DNA of 64,000 bases from Bacteroidales bacterium (GTDB lineage Bacteria; Bacteroidota; Bacteroidia; Bacteroidales; Marinilabiliaceae): contig JAFYCM010000055.1 of the NCBI GenBank assembly GCA_017539645.1, forward strand, positions 29,180-93,179, in the 5' to 3' direction. Below, piece after piece: positions 29,814 to 39,911 of the stretch. A program made the position numbers and the translations under genes. The stretch's first letter is position 1; every line of letters starts with the position of its first letter. Under the pieces are notes generated by a model. That model saw only the letters and a list, made by a program, of their open reading frames with translations. It ran no database searches and was not told where the DNA came from.

Positions 29814-29821
29814 TATTTTTG
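29814..29821 (+). promoter_or_regulatory. -7 box of the AAA ATPase gene
   Basis: TATTTTTG, an exact TAnnTTTG match, 17 bases before the ATG. The -33 position (around 29791-29796) lies at the third direct repeat, so a protein bound there would block the promoter. Confidence 0.55.
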
Positions 29822-29838
29822 CATCAAAAAAATGCGCC

Positions 29839-31011
29839 ATGATCGACAATAGTTTATATGAATATATGCATATCTTGCTGAAAGACACACCATTGTCATT
29901 CCATAGATATATATACGATAAGATTTCGTGGGATAGCCGATTAATAGGAATCGTTGGGCCACGCGGTATAGGCAAGTCGACTATGATTTTGCAACATATA
30001 TCCGAACATAGCGAAGAGCACAATCTTTTTGTGATGGCGGATAATATGTACTTTGCAAATCACACTTTGTATGAATTGGCAGACGAATTCGTGAAAGATG
30101 GTGGCACACATCTGTATATAGACGAGGTGCACAAATACAAAGGTTGGGCTCGCGAACTAAAGCAGATTTACGACACGCATCGTGACCTAAAAGTCACATT
30201 TACAGGTTCTTCTGTACTCGACATTTTTAGTGGTGAAGCCGATTTGAGTCGTCGTGCTCTGTTTTATACTATGCAAGGGCTCTCGTTTCGCGAATATTTG
30301 CTTCTTTTTCACGGAATTGGCACTGGTGTTTTTTCGCTTGAAGAGATTATTGCACAAAAGGCATCGATTCCGGATGTTGCACATCCACTGCCCCTTTTTA
30401 GACAATATTTGGCAACTGGCTACTATCCTTTTAGCAACGAAGAAGGATTCAGCATGCGCATTGAGCAAATTGTAAGGCAGACCATCGAGAACGATATACC
30501 ACAATATGCCGACATGAAAGCCTCAACTGCACGAAAACTCAAACATTTGTTAGCCATTGTGTCGCAATTAGTTCCATTCAAACCTAATGCCGACAACCTA
30601 TCGCGCGAGATTAGTGTTAGCAAAAACAACATCGCGGAGTATTTTATATACTTAGAAAAAGCTGGCATGATAGGACAACTGCGCGATGACACTGGAGGCA
30701 TACGCAACTTAGGCAAAATAGAGAAGGTATATATAGACAACACAAACCTAATGAACGTGCTTTCGTCTGGTAAGGCTGATATAGGCAATATTCGCGAGAC
30801 ATTTTTCTACAATCAGATGCGTGTAAATAATGATGTTCTTTCGTCGCGCGTGTCGGACTTCTGCATCAATCAGTACACATTCGAAATTGGCGGCAGAAAG
30901 AAAGGTCAGAAACAAATCGAAAACGTTTCCAATGGAATTGTTGTCCGCGACGACATCGAATTTGGACATGCTAACATAGTGCCGCTGTGGGCTTTCGGCC
31001 TTAACTATTAA
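29839..31011 (+). CDS. AAA-family ATPase (COG1373 / DUF4143-type)
   Basis: 390 residues. Seen: Walker A GPRGIGKST (40-48); Walker B HLYIDEVHKY (Asp95, Glu96); sensor region VTFTGSSVLDI; a helical/winged-helix middle (about 215-290); a C-terminal piece with FEIGGRKKGQKQIENV, resembling the PD-(D/E)XK-like end seen in this family. These ATPases are numerous in Bacteroidales genomes, are often strain-variable, and have no agreed function; toxin-antitoxin-like, regulatory or mobile roles have been considered. It stands alone behind the triple repeat. No partner gene nearby. Confidence 0.82.
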   Translation: MIDNSLYEYMHILLKDTPLSFHRYIYDKISWDSRLIGIVGPRGIGKSTMILQHISEHSEEHNLFVMADNMYFANHTLYELADEFVKDGGTHLYIDEVHKYKGWARELKQIYDTHRDLKVTFTGSSVLDIFSGEADLSRRALFYTMQGLSFREYLLLFHGIGTGVFSLEEIIAQKASIPDVAHPLPLFRQYLATGYYPFSNEEGFSMRIEQIVRQTIENDIPQYADMKASTARKLKHLLAIVSQLVPFKPNADNLSREISVSKNNIAEYFIYLEKAGMIGQLRDDTGGIRNLGKIEKVYIDNTNLMNVLSSGKADIGNIRETFFYNQMRVNNDVLSSRVSDFCINQYTFEIGGRKKGQKQIENVSNGIVVRDDIEFGHANIVPLWAFGLNY

Positions 31012-31130
31012 CTATGGCGTCATAGTTTTACGCCGTGCTTATACATAGAAAAAATTTCACACTTCGCATATAATCTGTGATTTTGTAATTATATGTACTT
31101 TTACACGTCTCAAAAAACATTTAAGTATTT

Positions 31131-32525
31131 ATGCGCATTGCACTGACGGCCATATTGTTATTGATATATTCAAGTTGCATTTCTGCTGCCGACAATGACT
31201 ATACAAAACTCTTTGCCCAATATGAGCAATGCTATGAAGCGCAAGACTACGTAGGCTCGGTGCAATTTCTCGAAAAGGCTCGAGCTATCATTCCCGAAGA
31301 TTCCATCAATTGGTTTGCTGATACATATAACGGACTAACATTTGCCTATTGGCGCTTGTGAAACTACACGAAAGCCATCGACTTTGGCAAACGCGCCCTC
31401 GAACTCGACCGACAAATTGGCGATTCGGCTAACATCTCGCGCTCGTTGGCTTTGTTGGCTGCCATATTTACGCACCAACGTCTCTACTCCGATGCCGAAC
31501 ATTACATGCGCAGCGCCATAACTATGGTGCCTGCCGACAACGACATGATGCTCTCGATGAGGTTGTCGACTCTCGGAGAGATTCTCAACGTGCAGAAGCG
31601 CACCGACGAAGCCATAGATGCCATAAGTAGAGCATACATACTCGATACCACTGCTCATCGCGACTACAAAGCTGCCATTCGCCTATCGCAACTCGGCTCG
31701 TCATACCTACAGAAAGGCGATAACGTACGCGCACAATCTTTGCTCAGCGAGGCTCAACGCCAGCTGGAAATGCAAGAAAATTTTGCAAGCCAATGCATCA
31801 ACCTTGTGGCTCTCGCTAAAGCTCATGTTGGTTTGGGCAACGATGCAAAAGCCGCCGAATACGCCGAACGATGTATACATTTATGCGACAGCCTCTCGCA
31901 GCGCAAGACCAAACTCGATGCGCTCCGTACGCTTGCCAAAATACAAAGCAACGCTCAGCTCTTCGAACAAGCCCTGACGCTCAGCGATTCGCTATATACA
32001 GAGCAGATACAGAAGCAGATAGCCGAGTTTGAAGTTCAATACGCCACCGCCGAGAAGGAGAAAGAAAACGCACAACTCCAATTGACCATTCGCAATCAGC
32101 GACACATGATTATAATTTTTTTCATCGTGTTGGCGGCACTCATCATTAGTGGCATATTAATATTGATAATCAAGCGGATGCACCGTAGCATAGCGCACAC
32201 CGAGACGATGGCGCGCGAGGTTTTCTTCTCGAAGTCCGAATTCACTGCCGCACCTCAAATTTCTGCGGATATTCCTCTTGATATGGGTATAAATACCCTC
32301 CCCTCACAGGCAGACGACGACGCACAACTATCGAAACGCGAGATTGAAATTGTGCTCGCCTGCTGCCAAGGCAAACTAAGCAAAGAGATTGCCGACGAGC
32401 TTGGCATAAGTAAGCGCACCGTAGACAACCACAAAGCGACTATCTATCGCAAAACGGGCGTTTGCAACAACGCCGAACTAATTCTTTGGGCTGCAAAGCA
32501 CAAGATGTTCAAGATAGGTAATTGA
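31131..32525 (+). pseudogene. TPR-LuxR membrane regulator interrupted by an in-frame TGA
   Basis: Codon 77 (31359-31361) is TGA, and the same frame continues to 32525. The interrupted segment reads FAYWRL-stop-NYTKAIDFGKRALEL; the TPR consensus wants LGNY here, so one change GGA to TGA explains the stop. Intact product: 464 residues with a signal peptide (MRIALTAILLLIYSSCISA); TPR repeats to about residue 300; a membrane helix (MIIIFFIVLAALIISGILIL, about 326-345); and a C-terminal LuxR-type HTH (LSKREIEIVLACCQGKLSKEIADELGISKRTV pattern). Family members are Bacteroidetes transcription regulators. The downstream ATG at 31446 could still give a 359-residue protein lacking the signal. A sequencing error is possible. 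TGA is a normal stop elsewhere in the window. Confidence 0.8.
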
Positions 32526-32556
32526 TCGCTACCCACATAAGTGTGTATACATAAAG

Positions 32557-32585
32557 AAAAGACCGCCCATCAAGAGCGGTCTTTT
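32557..32585. terminator. bidirectional terminator
   Basis: AAAAGACCGC / GCGGTCTTTT stem between convergent genes, serving the regulator (+) and the M14 peptidase operon (-). Confidence 0.88.
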
Positions 32586-32608
32586 CACGTTGTATAAGAA
32601 ACTCAATC

Positions 32609-35197
32609 CTATGGTCTGTAACGACCGTAAACCGAAACTTTGTTGCCGTAGAATATAGCATTTGTAAGTATGCGTGAAGTGCTTAGCCAATAGCCACGGA
32701 AAGTAGGCGACTCATTGAAAAGAACCACTGTACCACGACCAGCATTGCCAAATGTGATATGTGGCGCGTTGGCAAGTTCTTTTTGGTTTGCTTTGGTTAC
32801 GAAACCGCTAACGAGAGGTTTCTTATCGAGCTGAAGAACCACAGCATAGTTGTTTGAAGGGCGAGGCAGAATGTAGTTGCCCGTCTTCACAGCGAAGAAG
32901 TCGCGGCTCTCGATGCCAAACGCGAGTGGATTGGTAATGTCGAGGTCGGCTTTGAATATGGCGCCACCTATGCGCGAAGGCCCGATGTGTTCGCGTTGAG
33001 TAACATAGTCGAAGCGCTCAAACTTGTTGGCAACATCGGCGACATGGGGGCGCTCTCTCTTCTCTTGCTGATAATTTTCAACAATGCCTTGTTCGATAGC
33101 CCAACGTGCAGCACTCTTGATGGCAATGAGCGAACCACCAGCGCGAACCCAAGCCTTTAGGTTGTCTACAAAGGCTTGCGAGAGATTGTTATACGAACCA
33201 TCGACAAGCACAATAGAGGTGTAGCGGCTTAGGTCGGCACGTGCAGCAGAGCTTGCTTGAATCTTGGTGAGTGGAATGTCGAAGCGATTGCCAAGCAAAT
33301 ACCACACCTCGCCTACGCTCGTCCAGTTGATGCCATCGCCAACGATAGTTGCCACTTCTGGTTTATTTACACGAATAATATTATCGCTACCGAGGTTGAT
33401 GCCGCCTACGTATGCACCAGTCTCTACACCATAAACATTAATACCAGTTTCGGCGATTGATGCCTCGATGGCTTTGTAGAGTTCCGTTTCGGTCAGCTGC
33501 TGATATTGCACTGGTATGACGAGCGAACCGCGGTTGAACTCTTTGCGTCCTTGAGTTGTCTCAACAGCAAAAGGTTTGAAGGCCGTCTTCACCAATACGC
33601 CACGATTAAGCAATGCATAGAGGGTACGCGGAGCAAGGAAATCTGTGTATTCCAATATGTATGCATAACGACTTTGGCGGTCGATTTTGCCTGGCTCAAC
33701 GGCAAGTTTTTCGGTCACTTTATTGCCAAGCGAAGCTGCTTTCACCTTGCTAAATGGCACGCCGTAGCCATGAGCCGTACTCCAAGCGGTAATATCCATA
33801 AATATGCTATCGACAAACTCGGTGTGCTCGTCGAACGCGGCATTGGCTATGCGATATTGAGCTTGTGCAAAAGGCACTACGTATGCACTACCTTTTTTGT
33901 ATTGCTTGCCACCATAAGTAGCATCTTGCGGAAGTTCGTATACATCAACGTGGTGGCTCAGCAAGTTGTTGAGAAATAGGCGGGTGATGCCTTTGTCCTT
34001 TTCCGAACCAAATACCACATACTTATCGGCAGCCTTTGCGCCATTGCTGACGCCCGTCTTGAAGAAATCTTTCTGATGTTTGAGGAAGGTCTCCTTCTCT
34101 TCTACACCAGCCTTCACCGCAGCAATGCCAGTGCGTAGGTTCTCTTTGATGTTGAAGGCAAATTTGCGAACACCAACACTTGTTTCAACTGCCACGCCTC
34201 GCGAACTACCAACTTCGAGCGTGGTGCCTACACCGCCCTGAAAATCGGGATAAGTAGAACCATAAATTGGCGAGATGTTGTCGAAATTTTCGCGAGTGAA
34301 ATAGAGAGCGCCAAATTCGTCGAGTGCTTCGCCAAAATATTTAGCCAAGAGCGGATTGAGCTTGTCGTATGTAGCCTCTGGCACGGTGTAGTTCCATGTG
34401 CTGCGCTCGGGCGATGGCTCGAAATAGTAGTTCGATTCGCTGCCCATCTCATGATAATCGAGGTAGATATTAGGATACCATTTGTGGTAGAAATCTATGC
34501 GAGCGTTGCTCTCTGGGTGAACAAGCGAAAACCAGTCGCGGTTGAGGTCGGCATAGAAATGGTTGCCGCGATGTGGTACGAAACCGCCAGAATGCTCTAT
34601 GTCGGCAGGGTCGGTGACGGTGGCAACGGAGTGAAATTCGTTGAAGAACGTTGTTGCACGCTCGCGACCATCGGGGTTAAGCGCTGGCTCGATGAAAACT
34701 ACAGCTTCATTTAGGCGCTTTACGTTGTCGGGATTTTCCGACGCAACGAAATAGTATGCCGTGATAACCGCAGCATCGGTACCAGCATGCTCGCCGCCAT
34801 GCACGTTGTAGCCAAGTTGAACGATAACCTTCTGGTCGGCATAATTACTAACGTTCTGGTTAGGGTCTACAAGTTTGAGGTGCTCTTGACGAATATTCTC
34901 AAGATTGCGAATGTTTTCGGGCGACGATATTGTAAGTATTACATAATCGCGGTTTTCGTGGCTATGGCCAATAACCTCAAACGTGGCGCGGTCGGATTTT
35001 TCGGCGAGTAGCTTGAAATATTCCACCACTTTGTCGTAGCGGACAAGCGCATCGCCAGGTTCAAAGCCAAAAAATTCTTTTGGCGTAGGAATGTTGGGAT
35101 TGAACTTTTCGCCCTTCCCGAAGAAATAGTCATTCTGTGCTCCTGCCACAATTACCGTGGCCACCGAGAGCAATAGTGTAGTCAGTAGTTTTTTCAT
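32609..35197 (-). CDS. M14-family zinc carboxypeptidase, secreted
   Basis: Metallopeptidase expected to trim C-terminal residues from peptides in the periplasm or at the cell surface. Seen: a signal peptide (to about residue 20); zinc ligands His133 and Glu136 in NVHGGEHAGTDA; third ligand His249 in YLDYHEMGSES; candidate catalytic Glu328 in TTLEVGSSRG; the substrate-binding stretch ALNPDGRERA. The catalytic part covers about residues 45-370. The remaining ~490 residues include a glutamine-amidotransferase-like region (VLVDGSYNNLSQAFVDNLKA, GGSLIAIKSAA). 862 residues, as in the large Bacteroidetes M14 group. It starts 15 bases after susD, so it is the third gene of a susC-susD-peptidase operon. 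Confidence 0.88.
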   Translation of the reverse strand: MKKLLTTLLLSVATVIVAGAQNDYFFGKGEKFNPNIPTPKEFFGFEPGDALVRYDKVVEYFKLLAEKSDRATFEVIGHSHENRDYVILTISSPENIRNLENIRQEHLKLVDPNQNVSNYADQKVIVQLGYNVHGGEHAGTDAAVITAYYFVASENPDNVKRLNEAVVFIEPALNPDGRERATTFFNEFHSVATVTDPADIEHSGGFVPHRGNHFYADLNRDWFSLVHPESNARIDFYHKWYPNIYLDYHEMGSESNYYFEPSPERSTWNYTVPEATYDKLNPLLAKYFGEALDEFGALYFTRENFDNISPIYGSTYPDFQGGVGTTLEVGSSRGVAVETSVGVRKFAFNIKENLRTGIAAVKAGVEEKETFLKHQKDFFKTGVSNGAKAADKYVVFGSEKDKGITRLFLNNLLSHHVDVYELPQDATYGGKQYKKGSAYVVPFAQAQYRIANAAFDEHTEFVDSIFMDITAWSTAHGYGVPFSKVKAASLGNKVTEKLAVEPGKIDRQSRYAYILEYTDFLAPRTLYALLNRGVLVKTAFKPFAVETTQGRKEFNRGSLVIPVQYQQLTETELYKAIEASIAETGINVYGVETGAYVGGINLGSDNIIRVNKPEVATIVGDGINWTSVGEVWYLLGNRFDIPLTKIQASSAARADLSRYTSIVLVDGSYNNLSQAFVDNLKAWVRAGGSLIAIKSAARWAIEQGIVENYQQEKRERPHVADVANKFERFDYVTQREHIGPSRIGGAIFKADLDITNPLAFGIESRDFFAVKTGNYILPRPSNNYAVVLQLDKKPLVSGFVTKANQKELANAPHITFGNAGRGTVVLFNESPTFRGYWLSTSRILTNAIFYGNKVSVYGRYRP

Positions 35198-35212
35198 GTT
35201 TGGTACCTCCTA

Positions 35213-36655
35213 TTAGTTATTAATCGATTTGTTTACTTGTAGTTCATATTCAGGCAAAGCCCAAGCGTAAGTAGAACGGTCGGAAGGCGTTGCCACCACC
35301 TTGGTGTTCCAAGCATCGCCAGTCTTTGTGCTGAGTGGATATACATAGTCTTCGGCACGGCGCGATATGTCGTAGCCGCGTAGACCTTCGCCAAGGAATT
35401 CGGCGCGACGTTCGTTATATATAGCCTCGCGCAATTCGTCGCCAGTGAGCGAAAGCACATCTATAATATCGCCCGAAGGAATGGAACGCGAGCGCACCGT
35501 GTTGAGCAGTTCGGCTGCTTTGCTCTCATTGCCTACGTTGTAGTAGCTTTCAGCAAGGTTGAGCAGAGTCTCGGCATAACGGAAAAGGTGCGTCCATTCG
35601 AGGCGAACAGAGTATTCGTCGTATTTCTCGTACCAAACATCTTTATTAGGCTGCCCATCAATACCAATGCTATTAGGATCTTGACGAATGAAAGCCGTAC
35701 GACTATCGCTTGCTAAGTGATAAGCAGGATTGGTAAGTATGCCTGTGCGAGTGTTGAGCGTGTCTATGTAGCCACCTTCGTGGTTGAAATAGAATATTGG
35801 ATTATGCCCACGTTCAGTGTTGGTGCTTGGAAGTGAGAAAATATTTTCATTGGTGTAGTATGGGGCGTCGAACATATCAGCCACCGAGTTGCTAAGCGTG
35901 AAGCCCAAAATAGACTCACCATCGGCTATGGCAGCATTCCAATCGAGTTTAGCCATATTTATGCGCTGACGAAGCATCAAAGCCGCAGCTTGCGATGGAC
36001 GTGTAGGGTCAAATTTAGATGTGTATGCAGGCAAGGCTGCTATATTTTCATCGCTGAGATCGCTAAGTATTTGGTCGTATATTTGGCCTATAGTCCAAAG
36101 CTCGGCGTTGTTGTATCCCGGACCATTTATTGCCTCTGTATGTATAGGAATAGCAAGCGCATTAGGGTCGTAGGCGTATGGTTGCGAATAGACCTGAGCC
36201 AAATAGTACCAAGCAAAATCGCGAATGAAAAGCGCTCCCGATATGTACTCTTTACGAACCTCATCGCTGATGGGCAAGTTAGAGCGATTTTCGAGGTTTT
36301 CCTTCAAAATGTTGGCTGCATTGACTGCTAAATAGCCGCTTTGAAAATATCCTGGATTCACCACGCTGGCAGCACCGACGTTCATGTTGTAGACCTCCGA
36401 GTAGTAGTATGTATTCATGCCATAATTAACAAAATCGTCGGAGCGATTGTCGGCTATAATTACCGCTTCGACACCAAGGCTACGAAATCGGCTGAGTATG
36501 CCGTTATACACACCTTCTATGCCCGATTCTGTGGCGTAGAGGTCGTCCTCGGTGACAGATAGTGGAGGATTCTTATCCAAGAAATCGTCTCCGCACGAAG
36601 TTGAAGCTATTGCCAATGCTATAGAAGCTAACGATGTATATATATTTCTTTTCAT
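35213..36655 (-). CDS. SusD/RagB-family lipoprotein
   Basis: Surface lid protein of a SusC/SusD importer; captures the ligand and passes it to SusC. Seen: a lipoprotein signal with lipobox ending STSC (Cys22), followed by GDDFLDKNPP; the RagB/SusD helical TPR-like fold with WNAAIADGE and the C-terminal typical stretch EAIYNERRAEFLGEGLRGYDISR. 480 residues, normal. Lies 33 bases after susC and 15 before the M14 peptidase gene. Because the only enzyme in the operon is a peptidase, a peptide ligand (as for RagB of Porphyromonas) is more likely than a glycan; that is inference. Confidence 0.9.
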   Translation of the reverse strand: MKRNIYTSLASIALAIASTSCGDDFLDKNPPLSVTEDDLYATESGIEGVYNGILSRFRSLGVEAVIIADNRSDDFVNYGMNTYYYSEVYNMNVGAASVVNPGYFQSGYLAVNAANILKENLENRSNLPISDEVRKEYISGALFIRDFAWYYLAQVYSQPYAYDPNALAIPIHTEAINGPGYNNAELWTIGQIYDQILSDLSDENIAALPAYTSKFDPTRPSQAAALMLRQRINMAKLDWNAAIADGESILGFTLSNSVADMFDAPYYTNENIFSLPSTNTERGHNPIFYFNHEGGYIDTLNTRTGILTNPAYHLASDSRTAFIRQDPNSIGIDGQPNKDVWYEKYDEYSVRLEWTHLFRYAETLLNLAESYYNVGNESKAAELLNTVRSRSIPSGDIIDVLSLTGDELREAIYNERRAEFLGEGLRGYDISRRAEDYVYPLSTKTGDAWNTKVVATPSDRSTYAWALPEYELQVNKSINN

Positions 36656-36688
36656 AACAAATCTGTGTAGCTATAAGCGTTAATAATA

Positions 36689-39600
36689 TTATAATGAGAG
36701 CGTTGCGCCTATGGTGAATGTGCGCGACAACGGCGTAGTGTTGAGGTCGATACCCGAATTGAGGTTAGCCGATTCGGCATGCGAGTTTATCTCGGGGTCG
36801 AAGCCAGAATACGATGTAATGGTGAACAGATTGTGAGCTTGCGCATAGATACGCAGAGAGCTTATACCCAATGCCGTTGGCCACTTCTTGGTGTTGAAGG
36901 TGTAGCCCACCGATGCACTTTGCAAGCGAACGAATGTGCCGTTTTCGATGAGGTCCGAATTGAGATACGACGTACCATTCGAGTAGCTATCGTTGTAGGA
37001 AGTCTTAGCATAATCGCTCTTGTCGCCAGGCTTGCGCCAAACGTTCTTGTAGTAATCTTCGGTGCCGCTCCACATGCGACCATCGGAGAGCGTGGCCTTC
37101 ATAGCGTTGAGAATCTTGTTGCCACCCGAGAAGTGGAAGTTGACCGAAGCGTCGAAGCCGAGGAACTTGAAGGTATTGTTCCAACCGCCGTAGACGGTAG
37201 GCTTAGTGTTGCCAGCAATCTCGGGCTTCCAGTCGCTGATGGAGTAGATAGATTTTGTTTCGCCATCTAAGTCGTAGAGGCCAAGTCCGCCGTTACCGTT
37301 TTTATATATAAGAAGCTGATTAACATAGCTACCGTCGGCTTGCTTTATCTTAACTATGCGTCGACCGGTTTGAGGATCAACGCCTGCCGTAGGATATACG
37401 TAGAGCTGACCCATTGAGTAGCCTTCGGTGGTGATGTTGGCTTTTATGGAGCTGAGGCTAACGATGTCGTCGTCGAGTTCTACTACTTTATTCTTCACAA
37501 ACGAGATGTTGAAAGTGCTATTCCATTTGAAGCGTTTTTTATTGATTATGGCGGCGTTCAACCCAATTTCGATGCCTTTGTTTTCTACCTTTCCGAGGTT
37601 CGTAGATATTGATGCGCCCACGATACCCGTAGAATATGCTTGCGACGAATCGAGGATAAGGTCTTTCGATTTCGACTTGAAGAAATCTACATCAACCGAC
37701 AAACGGTGCTTGAGAAGTGCAGCGGTGAAACCAACGTCGGTAGTCCCAGTCTGTTCCCAACCAAGGTTAGGGTCGTTCACACCCGATGAATTGTAGGATG
37801 TCTGGCCGTTGAATGTTGATGTACCGTAGGTGGTCTTCGATGCATACCAACCTACATTAGCATTACCAACAATACCGTAGCTTGCTTTCACTTTGAAGTC
37901 GTCGATGAAGCTACGTAGAGGTTTGAAAAAGTTCTCGTCGCTCAAACGCCATGCTGCACTCAATCCCCAGAAGTTTCCCCATTTCTTGCCAAGTTTCGAA
38001 AGACCATCGCGTCGCCAGTTGGCAGTAAAAAGATATTTGCCATCGTAATCGTAAGTGAGACGCGATATGTATGAAAACAACGAACTTTCGCTTATGTTGC
38101 CCGAGCCACCATACGTAATGTAGTTGGCTTCTACGTATGCAATATCAGCATCGCTAAGTTGAGTACCAGATCGGCTCCAACCATGACGTTCGCTTTCTGA
38201 AGCTTCAACTCCAAGTAGTACATTGATGTTGTTTTTCTCTATTGTCAATTTATAGTCGGCGGTGTTTGTCCAAGTCCAAGTTTTTAGACTTGTAGTGCCA
38301 ACTGAGCTGCTGCCGCCATTAGAGTACGTACCACTACCTTTCACAGGTGGCGAGAAACTCTCGTTTTGCACAATAGTCCAATCGATGCCATATTGAGTTT
38401 TAAGCGTCAACCCTTTTAGTGGCTTAATTTCAGCGTATGGGCTCGCAAGAATGCGGTTTGTCTTCGACTCGTTGTAGTGTCCACCCTTTGCAACGGCAAG
38501 CACATTGTAGTAGAAAACCTCAACCGAGTTGTTGCCTTTGCCCAGATTACCTGGCGACACTTCCGAAGCATAGAAAGAGCCATCTTCGGCGTATGCAGGC
38601 ACGTTAGGCAAATCGACGTATGCCAAGCGCGTAAGACCGCCTATCGAGCTAAGCGAACCACCGCGCGACGAGTCTGATGTACGTATTTTCGACCATGCGT
38701 ACGACGAGTTGAATCCTAAGTTGATATACTTGTTCACTTCGTATGTGGTGTTTGCGCGGAACGTAAATCGGTCGTAGCCTGCATCAATGGTGATGCCCTC
38801 TTGTTTGGTCAAACCTGCCGATATGTAATATGTTAGCTTCTCGTTGCTTCCTTGGAAATTCAGGTTATGGTTATGAGTTGCTCCAGTGCGGAAAATCAAA
38901 TCTACCCAATTGGTGCTAACCGTTTTGCCATTCTTATCGGTCATTGTGGCGTATGGCAAAGCCGTAGGACTGCCGCCATTGTTGAGCCAACCTTCGTTTT
39001 TTATGTCGGTATATTGCTCGGCATTCATCGGTTCAAAAAGGTTGGTAGCCTTGCTAAGTCCGAAATTGTAGTCGTATGTAACCTTCGACTTCGTTTGTCC
39101 AGCACCCGAATTGGTGGTTATAAGTATTACGCCCGCAGCGGCTCTTGAACCATACAACGCCGTAGCAGCCGCATCTTTCAGCACATCAATCGATTTTATG
39201 TCGGCTGGATTGATGTCGGATAGCGGGTTGTAGTCGGTGCTCGATGCAATGTCGTTGTTGTTCACTGGAATACCATCTACAACGTAGAGCGGAGTTGTGC
39301 TCGACGATATTGATGCCACACCGCGTATGTTGACAATTGGCGCTTGACCAACTTGCGAACCCGGCGTCGATACCATCACACCCGAAGCCAAACCTTCGAG
39401 CATATTATCGACACTGCTCACACTTATACCCTGCAGTTTGTCGGCACTCACCGATGCCAGCGAAGCCGTGAGGTTGCTGCGCTTCTGTGTGCCATAGCCC
39501 ACTACAACTACCTCCGACAGCTTTAGCAAGTCCTCGGTGAGCGACACTTCAATGGGTTCTTCGGTGTCATAGATCACAATTGTGGTTGGCAGATAGCCCA

Positions 39601-39859
39601 CCAACGTCACATTGATATTAATCGGCAGAATGTTGCTGCCTGTCAGTTGGAAGTTGCCGTCGAAGTCGCTCAACGTACCTTGTGTTGTGCCTTCCACTGC
39701 TACTGTTGCGCCTATCAGGGGTTCTTGTGTGCGGCTATCGCTTACTTTTCCTTGCAATTGCCAGTTCTGTGCCGAGGCGCTTTGGGCGAATACTATAACT
39801 ATAAGTAACGTCCATAACTTGCTTAATTGTTCTAACGTTTTCCTCATTCTTGCGTTCAT
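36689..39859 (-). CDS. SusC/RagA-family TonB-dependent transporter
   Basis: Outer-membrane TonB-dependent importer, 1056 residues. Seen: a signal peptide ending SASAQ; a carboxypeptidase-regulatory-like domain (residues about 33-110, VSDSRTQEPLIGATVAVEGT); a TonB-box/plug start VVVVGYGTQKRSNLTASLAS; plug motif IRGVASISSSTTPLYVVDGI and IDVLKDAAATALYGSRAAAG; then a 22-strand barrel ending in TFTIGATLSL. First gene of the operon with susD and the M14 peptidase gene. The start could also be the Met at residue 5. A promoter with the shared 17-bp element lies just upstream. Confidence 0.93.
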   Translation of the reverse strand: MNARMRKTLEQLSKLWTLLIVIVFAQSASAQNWQLQGKVSDSRTQEPLIGATVAVEGTTQGTLSDFDGNFQLTGSNILPININVTLVGYLPTTIVIYDTEEPIEVSLTEDLLKLSEVVVVGYGTQKRSNLTASLASVSADKLQGISVSSVDNMLEGLASGVMVSTPGSQVGQAPIVNIRGVASISSSTTPLYVVDGIPVNNNDIASSTDYNPLSDINPADIKSIDVLKDAAATALYGSRAAAGVILITTNSGAGQTKSKVTYDYNFGLSKATNLFEPMNAEQYTDIKNEGWLNNGGSPTALPYATMTDKNGKTVSTNWVDLIFRTGATHNHNLNFQGSNEKLTYYISAGLTKQEGITIDAGYDRFTFRANTTYEVNKYINLGFNSSYAWSKIRTSDSSRGGSLSSIGGLTRLAYVDLPNVPAYAEDGSFYASEVSPGNLGKGNNSVEVFYYNVLAVAKGGHYNESKTNRILASPYAEIKPLKGLTLKTQYGIDWTIVQNESFSPPVKGSGTYSNGGSSSVGTTSLKTWTWTNTADYKLTIEKNNINVLLGVEASESERHGWSRSGTQLSDADIAYVEANYITYGGSGNISESSLFSYISRLTYDYDGKYLFTANWRRDGLSKLGKKWGNFWGLSAAWRLSDENFFKPLRSFIDDFKVKASYGIVGNANVGWYASKTTYGTSTFNGQTSYNSSGVNDPNLGWEQTGTTDVGFTAALLKHRLSVDVDFFKSKSKDLILDSSQAYSTGIVGASISTNLGKVENKGIEIGLNAAIINKKRFKWNSTFNISFVKNKVVELDDDIVSLSSIKANITTEGYSMGQLYVYPTAGVDPQTGRRIVKIKQADGSYVNQLLIYKNGNGGLGLYDLDGETKSIYSISDWKPEIAGNTKPTVYGGWNNTFKFLGFDASVNFHFSGGNKILNAMKATLSDGRMWSGTEDYYKNVWRKPGDKSDYAKTSYNDSYSNGTSYLNSDLIENGTFVRLQSASVGYTFNTKKWPTALGISSLRIYAQAHNLFTITSYSGFDPEINSHAESANLNSGIDLNTTPLSRTFTIGATLSL

Positions 39860-39880
39860 TTATCTATTATTGATTCGGTG

Positions 39881-39911
39881 CAAAGATAAATTCACTATTT
39901 AATGCTGTAAA
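39881..39911 (-). promoter_or_regulatory. promoter of the susC-susD-M14 operon
   Basis: Minus-strand TATCTTTG (39881-39888) with TTTA (39908-39911) 19 bases upstream. The -33 box overlaps the end of a 17-bp repeat that also occurs at the divergent promoter. Confidence 0.65.

Noticed and set aside
31359-31361. TGA read as glycine or selenocysteine
   Set aside because: TGA is used as an ordinary stop at 10162-10164, 12297-12299 and 42999-43001. No SECIS-like hairpin was evident, and the TPR context explains it as a GGA mutation.
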